From: a virus
Virus record (IMG/VR): IMGVR_UViG_3300035670_010555
Location: 1 to 64,000 of that record
Length of the DNA stretch: 64,000 nt
Direction: 5' to 3' (one strand)
Positions 9,448 through 18,800 of the stretch are shown piece after piece; position 1 is the stretch's first letter; each line of letters opens with the position of its first letter. The notes under the pieces were generated by a model. The model saw only the letters and a program-made list of their open reading frames with translations. It did not search any database and had not been told where the DNA came from. The translations under genes were made by a program, and so were the position numbers.

Positions 9448-10355
9448 TAACTAGTTATATTTGTAAAGTTTTTACTGAAATCGATATTATTACCTCTACT
9501 TTGTCTAACCTCATAAAGAAGAGCATTAAATTGGTCTCTAATTTCATATAGGTTGTATTGTCTATATATGTTATCATTAGAGTCGTAGATAGTGTAGATA
9601 CCATCATCAATAGACTTGGTTTGATTACCATATAGTGCAATAGCAAGAGAAGAAATATCGTACTCAACCATTTCAATCTCAATAGACACCGGATTGAAAA
9701 AAGTGTTTGTAATAATAATATCTTGGTCAGGCTGTCCGATGTACGGAGTTGCATTTGGTTTGTTGGTTGGTGATGAAGACGGTGATAATGTTAAGAATAT
9801 CAAATTTGAATCCCCTTCAACATATCTATATCTTATAGACTTTTGAGTTGTATTAACTTCATTTGTAGGTACAGTTTCACAAAAGAAACTTGAAGTTACA
9901 ACTCTAAAGAAATTAGGAATTTTTGACCCGTCGGGATTAAGGTATTCAACTCTGAATCCAACCAACCCTTGTGGAACAAATTTATTTTGATATTGTGTTG
10001 GTACATCATTAATATCAATGATGATACCTTTAACGTTTGGTAAAGCACTTAAAACACCACAATCAGTAATTACCGTTCTAATCTCTGCAGGTCTGATATA
10101 TAAAGTGTAAATCCCCAACGCATTGAACTGATTTGCGGGTAATGTCAAATTATAAAGACCTCCCAAAACTTCAACACCAGCATTCCCTCCCGTTTCAGAG
10201 TTTGCGAAGTAAGGTCTTAATATTGTTTGTGCATCCAACTTTGTTAGGACAAACTGGTCTGTCACATCCCTTGTAGGTGTGTAATTCATAATGATATCAA
10301 CATCCGCTGGTGAAACATCTGAAGGTCTTATTGTACCGTATGAGCCGATTGCCAT
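9447..10355 (-). CDS. Virion structural protein, baseplate region (unknown)
   Basis: 302 aa, starts MAIGSYGTIR. No recognised domain. The protein is beta-rich at first; the last third contains a helix-prone region (YNLYEIRDQFNALLYEVRQS). Overlaps the next gene by one base (TAATG at 9445-9449). Its place between gpI-like and PKD-bearing proteins suggests a baseplate component, but nothing in the sequence proves it. Confidence 0.6.
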   Translation of the reverse strand: MAIGSYGTIRPSDVSPADVDIIMNYTPTRDVTDQFVLTKLDAQTILRPYFANSETGGNAGVEVLGGLYNLTLPANQFNALGIYTLYIRPAEIRTVITDCGVLSALPNVKGIIIDINDVPTQYQNKFVPQGLVGFRVEYLNPDGSKIPNFFRVVTSSFFCETVPTNEVNTTQKSIRYRYVEGDSNLIFLTLSPSSSPTNKPNATPYIGQPDQDIIITNTFFNPVSIEIEMVEYDISSLAIALYGNQTKSIDDGIYTIYDSNDNIYRQYNLYEIRDQFNALLYEVRQSRGNNIDFSKNFTNITS

Positions 10356-10370
10356 ATTCTCTTATTTAAT

Positions 10371-10379
10371 TTATAAATA
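10371..10379 (-). promoter_or_regulatory. TATTTAT motif, candidate late promoter
   Basis: Sense TATTTATAA, 15 nt before the start of the 302-aa gene, in a 39-bp gap between coding regions. Confidence 0.4.
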
Positions 10380-10394
10380 CTTTATTTCCTTTTT

Positions 10395-11489
10395 TCAATT
10401 AGTTCTTTCTTTATTAACTACGTTGAAAAATCCATATCCATAGTTAATCATATCTCCCAAGTTGTCAACTTCACCTAACCTCATTACTCTTTCATAGGCA
10501 CTATTCTTCCCCCTTTCAACGAATACATTGGTTTGTATTTGAGCTTGGTCGATTACTTTAAGTAAAACTTCATCTTTTGTAATAGGTTGTGCCGTTAAAT
10601 TATTTGATGTTAATCCCGATGATTCTTGGAAAAATATTGTGGTTCCATCATTGTAATCATAATAATGAACTCCAGTAATTGTATAGGCGGTAAAAACAGG
10701 ATTCATATCTGATATCGCCCCCCATATTTGCCCATAACTAATTACAGGTACTCCAACTTGAAACTTTGGGCTACCATACAATGCTAATTCATTTACTCTA
10801 GATTTTGTGTTTCCTGAAACCATAAATGGAATAGTAACATAGTTGTTAGATGTTTGAGCTGAGACTTCATTTATAGCATCTCCAGAAAAAATATAATTAT
10901 AAGATACAGGTGTCCCAATCCAATTCCCCGTTGATGGTGCAAAAAATGCTTCACCTTGTGGATTGAAAACCACAACATCGGTAAATGGTACATTGATTGT
11001 TTTCGATACTTTTGTTATACCCCAAGGATTAGTTTGTTCCAAAGTTATAGTATATTGTTTAGTCGCGGTTGGATAAGTATGAGTTATTGAATTGGGAGCA
11101 TAAGTTGTTATGGTTTGTTTCGGACTTCCATCCCCCCAATCCACTCTATACACTGACAACTCCAAAAACTTTTGGAATTCATCCGAAGTATTATAAACAT
11201 TCCACACATATGGATTAGTTGTTGTAGATGAGAACAAAAAGTTAGTTACAACATCTTTTTGCAACACCGCACCATCAAAAGGACTATAATATCCAGCATC
11301 AACTGCAGTTTGTCTTAGTAGTATAGGTACCGATAAATTAGTGAGTAATGATGTTCCATTAGGTCCTGAACTAACAACTTGGGTCATTGCAGAATAAACA
11401 CCGACAGGCGTTCCTTGGTAATTTACAACGGATAAATCCCTTGCAACATTTTCAGGAGAGACAATAAATCTGTAAGTATCCTGTGACAT
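10395..11489 (-). CDS. PKD-domain virion protein
   Basis: 364 aa. Residues about 110-168 form a PKD-type Ig fold: VDWGDGSP, then THTYP, then a final strand IT.VSKTINVPF, the standard PKD signature. PKD domains act as spacers or carbohydrate/protein contacts in surface and virion proteins. The surrounding sequence is not recognised. Start MSQDTYRF overlaps the upstream stop by one base (TAATG at 11487-11491). Ends about 40 bases before the next gene, which has its own upstream motif. Probably a baseplate or fibre-attachment component. Confidence 0.65.
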   Translation of the reverse strand: MSQDTYRFIVSPENVARDLSVVNYQGTPVGVYSAMTQVVSSGPNGTSLLTNLSVPILLRQTAVDAGYYSPFDGAVLQKDVVTNFLFSSTTTNPYVWNVYNTSDEFQKFLELSVYRVDWGDGSPKQTITTYAPNSITHTYPTATKQYTITLEQTNPWGITKVSKTINVPFTDVVVFNPQGEAFFAPSTGNWIGTPVSYNYIFSGDAINEVSAQTSNNYVTIPFMVSGNTKSRVNELALYGSPKFQVGVPVISYGQIWGAISDMNPVFTAYTITGVHYYDYNDGTTIFFQESSGLTSNNLTAQPITKDEVLLKVIDQAQIQTNVFVERGKNSAYERVMRLGEVDNLGDMINYGYGFFNVVNKERTN

Positions 11490-12319
11490 TATTGTGTTGG
11501 ATTTACATATTCATACCATTTTATGGGTATATTGGTACCCACCCTTTGCCCGCTAGTATTAAACACTTGGTAAGTTTGTGTTTCATAATCAAGTCTGACG
11601 GTATAATAAAAAAACTGTGTATTATCAAAAGCAAACTTATTTCCTCTCAAATTGAACTGAGGCCCGTTTGTAAGGTCAATTGAACTTGTTCCTCTACCTG
11701 TCATCATTTTTGTAAATTGCCCCGTCTTCGCATTGAAAAACTTTGCCGTCATATAAAATGTGTCTATATCAAGGAAGTTACGTTTTTTCAACCAATAGAT
11801 AAAAAATCCTTCTTTATCCCCAACATAATCTAAAATAAATTGAGGTTTTCTAATATTGACCAATGTACGTTGCATTTGTGTCTCCATCATCAAACCTTGT
11901 TGTGTTGGTAATATAATGGTCAAATAATTTGTTTGTTGTTTTTCATCAGGTGTGTCATAAAAATCTAACTTAAAAAACGAATTGGCAAACACATTTTCAT
12001 AATAATATACTTCTTGTGGAGTAAATCCTTCACTTAAATAATTGATTCTCCAATTACTTGAATCATCAAGGGACCCTCCAGAATAAAAATAAAATTCATA
12101 ATTAATTAATGTATCATTCGTCGTCCCTGTTGCAGGGGCATGGGCAAATCTTGACACTTCAAAATCTCTACCCTTACCGATAACATCTCTAATGACTTTG
12201 ACTTCATACTCATCAATCGCCAAACCCATACCTAAATAATCCCACTTGAGTTCCACAGGTATGTTGATTTGTTTGTCAACAATAACATTTTGTTTAATTA
12301 CAAACTTATTCACACTCAT
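11489..12319 (-). CDS. Virion structural protein (unknown)
   Basis: 276 aa, starts MSVNKFVIKQ, overlapping the upstream gene by 14 bases. The sequence is rich in aromatic residues and alternating strands, with no recognised domain, signal peptide or membrane segment. Sits in a coupled run of tail genes, so a structural role is likely by association only. Confidence 0.6.
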   Translation of the reverse strand: MSVNKFVIKQNVIVDKQINIPVELKWDYLGMGLAIDEYEVKVIRDVIGKGRDFEVSRFAHAPATGTTNDTLINYEFYFYSGGSLDDSSNWRINYLSEGFTPQEVYYYENVFANSFFKLDFYDTPDEKQQTNYLTIILPTQQGLMMETQMQRTLVNIRKPQFILDYVGDKEGFFIYWLKKRNFLDIDTFYMTAKFFNAKTGQFTKMMTGRGTSSIDLTNGPQFNLRGNKFAFDNTQFFYYTVRLDYETQTYQVFNTSGQRVGTNIPIKWYEYVNPTQ

Positions 12320-14003
12320 CGATTAGTGGTTTTATTGCAAAGTCAAATCCATTAAGATTATCGTTATAATTTATTCCTTCAGGTATCAATCTGAAAATGA
12401 CTTGAGTATATGGATATTGCGCCGAATTCAAAAATGGATAATTCACTCCACGACGCAAGTTGTCAATAAACCCATAGGTATAAATATCCCTCCATCTGAA
12501 CTCTTGGTCCGCTGTAGAGTAAAATGACCAACTTGGAACATTTTCAATTGACCCTAATTCAGCTGTTTCAATATAATCCGAAAATACTTTAAGAACCATC
12601 GAGTTGTGAGGCTTATAATAATATCCAGGTGAATTGGTTGAAAAATTATTTGTGGTTTGAAACACAGTTTGGTTAAACTTTATCTTATGATAATATGGGG
12701 AAACAACGCGCTCAATTTGCTCATAATCATTCCATTCACAAAAATCCCCATCCATAATATCTCCAGCTTTCAAATCAGCATTATAATAGAATGTTTTTGT
12801 CGCACCGCTTGTGAGAGTATATGATGAAACTGATATGCTTGTATTTGACCTTTGATTATTCAAATCCCACCAAGGATTTGTTGTTTTGGATAAATTGAAC
12901 TCCCACCCTTGTTTCAATCCAACTCCATTAAATGGTTGATTGAAATATCCTGAGTATCCTCGATTTATTATCGTTAGACTAATTTCATTTATCGGTCTTT
13001 TTTGATTATCCAATAAACCCGCCAAATTCAAATCATAATTAGAAGTAACGTCATACGCGTTACTACTCGTCTTCTGAGATATCCTTGTAACATTGTTTGG
13101 TGTAATTGAACTAAACTCTAATTTCTTATCTTCCCCAAATACATTTTTTTCGAATCCAGCCTTTGTAATCGCAAGGTCTGTCACATTGGTTAATACCTTA
13201 TATTTCTTGACATAATATTTCGATCTAGTTTCAGTCAAGTTATCAGGATTAATCACCCTTCGAAATGTTCCGATAGTACCATTACTGAATGTTGCGCCAG
13301 TAAATCCAATATTAAATAAATTGAAAACATGTGAGCTGCTCCCAAGCAATCCATTGCCAATAGAGTATACCTGAAATATATTAGACCCCCTATAAGTCAA
13401 AGATAACTCAACGTATTCTCCCGTAGTTAATCCATGAGGTGCAACACAGACAAATGAAACCAACCCATTACCATTTTGCGTAGTATTCCTGATTGAAAAT
13501 GGGATTCCACTAGATGCAACCCAATTGACATCATTATTTGTTGAGGAGTAATATGTTAATTGTCTATTACTATCATTTTCATATGGGTATGTTAAATAAT
13601 ACATCCAATTATAGGTGTAAGCACTTTTTGCTTTGTATTGAAAATGGTTGTCCCCTACATTAGGCCGATAAAAATCAAACTCATAATACTGAGGAAATCC
13701 TCTCCAAATACCACTTTGTTTTGAAGACGTTGGATTGGTATAATAAAGATTGTATTGAAATGGTAAATAGGTCGTAGTACCAGTATAGGTATTATCATAC
13801 AAATATGTAATCTTAAATGTTGGTCTAAATATCGTACTTGTCTGTCGTTCATCATCATAAACCTGAGCAAGATTTAAGGTCGAAGTCCTATCATACTCAG
13901 TAATTTCTTGACTCTGTTCTTGGAGCGTTACAGAAAGTTCCTCATCTAAAGATGGTGCACCTTTATATCTAAGTCCACTTGGTATTATCGTATACTTATT
14001 CAT
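12306..14003 (-). CDS. Virion structural protein (unknown)
   Basis: 565 aa, starts MNKYTIIPSG. Very rich in Tyr, Asn, Ser and Thr, typical of beta-rich phage tail proteins. No known motif. It overlaps the upstream gene by 8 bases and the downstream gene by 14, so it belongs to the same translational unit. I cannot assign a baseplate position. Confidence 0.6.
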   Translation of the reverse strand: MNKYTIIPSGLRYKGAPSLDEELSVTLQEQSQEITEYDRTSTLNLAQVYDDERQTSTIFRPTFKITYLYDNTYTGTTTYLPFQYNLYYTNPTSSKQSGIWRGFPQYYEFDFYRPNVGDNHFQYKAKSAYTYNWMYYLTYPYENDSNRQLTYYSSTNNDVNWVASSGIPFSIRNTTQNGNGLVSFVCVAPHGLTTGEYVELSLTYRGSNIFQVYSIGNGLLGSSSHVFNLFNIGFTGATFSNGTIGTFRRVINPDNLTETRSKYYVKKYKVLTNVTDLAITKAGFEKNVFGEDKKLEFSSITPNNVTRISQKTSSNAYDVTSNYDLNLAGLLDNQKRPINEISLTIINRGYSGYFNQPFNGVGLKQGWEFNLSKTTNPWWDLNNQRSNTSISVSSYTLTSGATKTFYYNADLKAGDIMDGDFCEWNDYEQIERVVSPYYHKIKFNQTVFQTTNNFSTNSPGYYYKPHNSMVLKVFSDYIETAELGSIENVPSWSFYSTADQEFRWRDIYTYGFIDNLRRGVNYPFLNSAQYPYTQVIFRLIPEGINYNDNLNGFDFAIKPLIDECE

Positions 14004-17000
14004 CTACAGAATACTTTGTTTTGAATTTATCCAAAGCGGTTTCTCCTACAATTGTCCCAAAATAAAATTGGAAGGGAGCCCCCACTACAAATTTTTGTTT
14101 CAATGCTCCATTCGAAACGTATTGCCCATTTCCAACAGTCCCATTGACATTGAAAATATATCCACGTGCATTCAAATCATTGGACATAAAGTTAGACCCT
14201 AAAAAATAATCAGTGTTTGTCGAATATCTATCTAATGATTGATATCTAGTGTTTTGAATAATATCTGATGAAGATGTTGCCCAAGTATTAAATTGGTTTC
14301 CAAATATCAAATTTGTATTCGCCAATCTCCACTGATAGAAAGGAACTTGTTGTGATTTAATTCCATATGGATATGGATAATAACCAATATCGTCACTACC
14401 TCTAAAATTAATTCGTCCAGGGGCAATATAATCTTTTGTTTGTAAATCTTGAGTTGTAGAAGAAAACCATACTGCAATTGTTGGATTTTTTGGAGTTCCA
14501 AGAATTTGAGTTGGTTGGTTAGTCTCACCAGAAACACTATCATAATATTCAGGTGAAAAATTAATATTACCAATTTCACAATTAATAGACATTAATTGTG
14601 CCAAGTCTCCATCAATTCTTCTCTCGTCCCTTGAAAATAGTTGATTAATAGAATTATCTCCCAAAGGTATTAACTGTTGTAAGAAATTTTCATCAGTGAT
14701 TCTTGAAACCACAAATAGATTAATTAAATCAGATGTATCCCCATAACTTGTAGGACTAATGTTTGGCATTATAAATCCTCGAGTCGATGGATCGTAGGTT
14801 ATTTCTGAATAGAAATAATCTTTCATCCCTAAATTTATAATAGTGGTTGGAAACAATAGATTCAAATCATTTACACTTCCATCATTATTTGTTTGTTTAC
14901 CAACAAATCTATTAGTACTAAAATTGTAAGGACTACTTCTATAGTAGAAGTTATTACTATCCCGATTATAATAAATCACATCTTCACAAAATCTAACTTG
15001 ACTTACTCTATTTTGCCTATTATAGAATGTGTCTACTTGAATTGGGAAAAAATATAAAGAACCATTAACCCAATTATTCATGAATGATTGGGATAAAACT
15101 CCTCTACATAGGCCATAGAAAAATCTAAACCTAAACGCCCATTCTCCGAAGTTTTTAAGATCTTTAACCAAATCCAAACCAGGTCTCCTCATAAAAATAT
15201 AACAACCTTTTTCAACCGCATCTTTCGTTGTACACTCCTGATTAACTTCAAAGTTATCACCAAAACCTGTATAACAATCCAATCCAACCATATTCTCACA
15301 ATCAAAGGATGATAATACTGTTATTTCGTTTGGTAATCCCTCCAAATCTGCAGTAGGAATTTGCGCACCTGTAGCATAACCTACTAACTCAACAGGCTCA
15401 TCTAACTCGGGTATTTCATAAAAAACAAAATTATTATTCTGTTGTAACAATGCCGGATTAGTAGTCCAAGCACTACCATTCAATGCATCAGATGAAGGTA
15501 GTCTATCAGTCCTCATTACATTATTAATTTTAGAGGAAATTGCCATTGGAGACCCTGTCAATTGAGGATAAGCATTCGGAGTGAAATACTGAAATCTTAC
15601 ATCTCTATAACCAAAACTTGCTCCCGCACTAATATTTGCAAATATGTACGATGCACCAGACACATCCTCAGATAAATCATATTTTGCTGAGTTTTGAGTT
15701 GATGAATAGAAATCATTATTAGTTCTTGAAACCATTCCAACGACTCCTCCAATATTTCTTTGGTTCAATCTATTAGTATTAAATGTCGAGTCTAAACTAC
15801 CATAATAACCAACCGTTGAAGTTGTAAATCCACTAAAATCATTTCCAGCCTCAAAAAAATACGACGGATAGAACATTCCACTTTGAGTAAAAGGTTGAAC
15901 AGAAATATTTGTCTGCTCCAACTTTTGAATAGGTATATTCAATCGAGTTGATGCGGTAATTGTTAGATTTGAATCATCTATATTTTTTCCAAAAAGTCTA
16001 CCTAATTTATATTCGTTTTCATATTTAGGAGAATAGGGGTCCACTCCTCTTTGAAGAATTAGTATATATTGGTTATCTAAATTTTCTAAAACTGAAAGTG
16101 GACTAATTAATAAATTACCATCATCTTCATACCCTGTAAGTGGGAAACCTCTTTTTTTCCTTAAAAATATTCTAGATGGCGCACTTAAAACATTGGGGAA
16201 TGCTTCTAAATTAGTTGTGTCCCATATTTTGATAGCTTCCGAAATTGTTATTGCGGTAACGACTTGAAAATATTCTCTATCTTGTGGATATTGCTGACGG
16301 GTTACAGTACTACCCGTTGGTAAAGAATAAGAAACACTACTATCTGTTAGTTCGGTTACAGCATATTTTACAGTTACATTTGTTGACCCTTGTGTTGTTG
16401 TCCCCGTAATTCCATTGGCCAATCCATTGTCAGTTTGTGTCAAATACAAGAAATTTTTATCAGTAGATGTCGAAGGGTTGACTGTTGTTAATAATTGTCC
16501 AGATTCATAGAATTGGTTTGCCAAAACAGTTACAGTATTATCAAAGTGAAATTTTCCTAAGTTCGAATTTTTAGAAAAGGTTACCTTAATTTTATTCAAT
16601 TCTTCAAAATATGATTTTCTAGTGTTAAACACATTTATTCTTTCTCCCAAAGTAAGACTTTCGGCATATGCGAAATATCTTCTTTCATCAGACTCTTCAG
16701 ATAAAAATCGCACAACTTGAGATACGGGAGTTTTGAATATATTCAAGTCAGTAACCGAATCATCATTACCTGCAATGGCCTCTGAAAAAATTAATGATTT
16801 TAACTGAACGTCTTCTGACGGCGTACCATCAGAACCAAAAAAAGACTGTAATCCATCGTAATAACTTAAAGGTGAAGAAACGTAGGACAAAATACCATTT
16901 GTTCCCCCTAAGACATCAATCGATTCGACGTTTGTATCTTTACAAGTACAAGATTGACAGTCAGGATATGTAATCATTGGTAAACGAACCAAAAAACTTT

Positions 17001-18702
17001 TTGTTTCACATGACAACCTTAAAGCATTACAAATAAACGCAAAAGGCCTTATACGTAAAATTTTTACCCCACACAAGAAACACAAAGCCCTAATGACCGT
17101 TGTATAGATAAAAAGTAAAAGGTGAGCTTGAACCAAAAGAACTGACCCAACGAATTGAATTACTGTAAAAATAATTGAAAATAAAAAATACAGTAAATCA
17201 AAATTTTTGAATCCATCATTCACAGGAAACTTATTAATAGTACTCGAACATGTATCATCATCAATTTCTTTGATACCAATAAATCTGCCTCGACCACCTT
17301 TCTTATATTGGTCAATCAATGAAGATATTGTATAAACTCTATTAAACTGAAACTCATAGAATGTATCTTCACAGTCAATAATTTCATTTAATCTATCAAT
17401 TCTTTCAGATCCTGTAAATCCATTAGTATAACCAGTCCAAGATAAACCAAAATAATATGAACTTTCTTGTATATCTTTTCTTGTTTGGTCTTCTACATTT
17501 GTTGGGTCTGAAAGCGAATTAGTCCATCCATATTCCTTTACATTTGGTACTAGATAACTCGGCCTCCTTGTTTGAATAGTTAAATCATTTGGTTGTGTCC
17601 ATTTAATTTTGAATCTGTATTTACCTTTGGTCGGTATCCCCAATGTTGAATCATTAGACAACACCCTTTCTCCAAATTCATTGGTAACTATATAATCCAT
17701 ATTCATCGGTAACTCGGTTAACCAAGTCCCATCCCCATCGATGACGTTTCCAGCCTGTTCCAACTCAAAAACTTCTAAAACAGGATTTCCATCTTCATCT
17801 TGTTCCACAGTTTGTCGAATCGCCAATATTTGGCCTGGACCTGAAGTTAAGTCACATAAGTTACCTAGATTGTCTTTAGGTTTACAATTTTTTCTAATCC
17901 TAAAATTATCCGGTGAAGAAAACATAGACCCCATGAAAACCGAGGTTGGCTGAATATCAACATTAGCATCATCTCGTAAATCAAAATCTACTCTGTTAAT
18001 TGATATATCGCATATTTCAGGGTCTCCCCATAATGGAGATATCTCAGCCCTTTTAGATAAATTAATTATCTGAGGTAATGAATTTAAGTCGTTCGATGTA
18101 CGAAATCTATTGCCCGCAACTTGAGCTTCAGTAGCTAAACCAATTCTAATTAAATCTTGAGGTGTTAAAGAAAATTCACCGATATCAGAAAGGTCAACAT
18201 CCATGACTATGCTTTGTTCTCCAAGTGGAACTCCCATAATCATGTAATCACCACTATCATTAGTTTTTGAAGTGAATCGATAATACTTGTCATAAATCTC
18301 GACTGCAGTAGTGCCTGTTAGAACATCAGATTTTGTAGGCAATGTTCCTGTTGCAGAATGTTTTGAATATGAAGGAGTATAGGGGAGTAAATTATACCTA
18401 TATCCATCCTCATTTTTGTCATTTGGTGACTTGTATGGGTAGATACTTGTGATTAATGGATTTGACTCATCAACCTGAGATATAGGAATAAATATCGAGA
18501 CTCTTGCGTTCGGTACTCCAAAACCATTGTTTGCAGTGACTCTTCCCACCAAAACACCATAATCCGCACAACTTCTTGTGTAGATGTCAGTTTGTTGTAT
18601 TTTAAGAGATAGTATTTCTAAGAACTCAAACTCTTGGTCTAACTGTACATTAATAGATTTGTTAATACCAAGTTCGGTCTTAATTCTATATGAATCACCC
18701 AT
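13996..18702 (-). CDS. 1568-aa virion protein with carboxypeptidase-regulatory-like domain and membrane-like hairpin
   Basis: Starts MGDSYRIKTE. Residues about 48-175 resemble a carboxypeptidase-regulatory-like fold: GVLVGRVTANNGFGVPNARV at the start and GDYMIMGVPLGEQ later, a pattern widespread in Bacteroidota surface proteins. Residues about 497-544 are strongly hydrophobic, two probable helices separated by a short turn, followed by a Cys cluster near residue 585 (DCQSCTC). The rest is beta-rich and unrecognised. Such membrane-like segments are unusual in the middle of a tail protein; they could be buried in the virion or inserted in the host envelope. Located directly downstream of the gp6-like gene, so probably a baseplate wedge or peripheral component. 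Confidence 0.6.
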   Translation of the reverse strand: MGDSYRIKTELGINKSINVQLDQEFEFLEILSLKIQQTDIYTRSCADYGVLVGRVTANNGFGVPNARVSIFIPISQVDESNPLITSIYPYKSPNDKNEDGYRYNLLPYTPSYSKHSATGTLPTKSDVLTGTTAVEIYDKYYRFTSKTNDSGDYMIMGVPLGEQSIVMDVDLSDIGEFSLTPQDLIRIGLATEAQVAGNRFRTSNDLNSLPQIINLSKRAEISPLWGDPEICDISINRVDFDLRDDANVDIQPTSVFMGSMFSSPDNFRIRKNCKPKDNLGNLCDLTSGPGQILAIRQTVEQDEDGNPVLEVFELEQAGNVIDGDGTWLTELPMNMDYIVTNEFGERVLSNDSTLGIPTKGKYRFKIKWTQPNDLTIQTRRPSYLVPNVKEYGWTNSLSDPTNVEDQTRKDIQESSYYFGLSWTGYTNGFTGSERIDRLNEIIDCEDTFYEFQFNRVYTISSLIDQYKKGGRGRFIGIKEIDDDTCSSTINKFPVNDGFKNFDLLYFLFSIIFTVIQFVGSVLLVQAHLLLFIYTTVIRALCFLCGVKILRIRPFAFICNALRLSCETKSFLVRLPMITYPDCQSCTCKDTNVESIDVLGGTNGILSYVSSPLSYYDGLQSFFGSDGTPSEDVQLKSLIFSEAIAGNDDSVTDLNIFKTPVSQVVRFLSEESDERRYFAYAESLTLGERINVFNTRKSYFEELNKIKVTFSKNSNLGKFHFDNTVTVLANQFYESGQLLTTVNPSTSTDKNFLYLTQTDNGLANGITGTTTQGSTNVTVKYAVTELTDSSVSYSLPTGSTVTRQQYPQDREYFQVVTAITISEAIKIWDTTNLEAFPNVLSAPSRIFLRKKRGFPLTGYEDDGNLLISPLSVLENLDNQYILILQRGVDPYSPKYENEYKLGRLFGKNIDDSNLTITASTRLNIPIQKLEQTNISVQPFTQSGMFYPSYFFEAGNDFSGFTTSTVGYYGSLDSTFNTNRLNQRNIGGVVGMVSRTNNDFYSSTQNSAKYDLSEDVSGASYIFANISAGASFGYRDVRFQYFTPNAYPQLTGSPMAISSKINNVMRTDRLPSSDALNGSAWTTNPALLQQNNNFVFYEIPELDEPVELVGYATGAQIPTADLEGLPNEITVLSSFDCENMVGLDCYTGFGDNFEVNQECTTKDAVEKGCYIFMRRPGLDLVKDLKNFGEWAFRFRFFYGLCRGVLSQSFMNNWVNGSLYFFPIQVDTFYNRQNRVSQVRFCEDVIYYNRDSNNFYYRSSPYNFSTNRFVGKQTNNDGSVNDLNLLFPTTIINLGMKDYFYSEITYDPSTRGFIMPNISPTSYGDTSDLINLFVVSRITDENFLQQLIPLGDNSINQLFSRDERRIDGDLAQLMSINCEIGNINFSPEYYDSVSGETNQPTQILGTPKNPTIAVWFSSTTQDLQTKDYIAPGRINFRGSDDIGYYPYPYGIKSQQVPFYQWRLANTNLIFGNQFNTWATSSSDIIQNTRYQSLDRYSTNTDYFLGSNFMSNDLNARGYIFNVNGTVGNGQYVSNGALKQKFVVGAPFQFYFGTIVGETALDKFKTKYSVDE

Positions 18703-18716
18703 GTAATATCTTTAGT

Positions 18717-18725
18717 TTATAAATA
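18717..18725 (-). promoter_or_regulatory. TATTTAT motif, candidate late promoter
   Basis: Sense TATTTATAA, 14 nt before the 1568-aa gene in a 98-bp gap. The rest of the gap is AT-rich with no convincing terminator. Confidence 0.4.
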
Positions 18726-18800
18726 GTTTATGTGTAATTTTTAAAAATTAAAAACACACACATTATAAATTATAACCCAAAGCCTTGGATAATAAACCGA

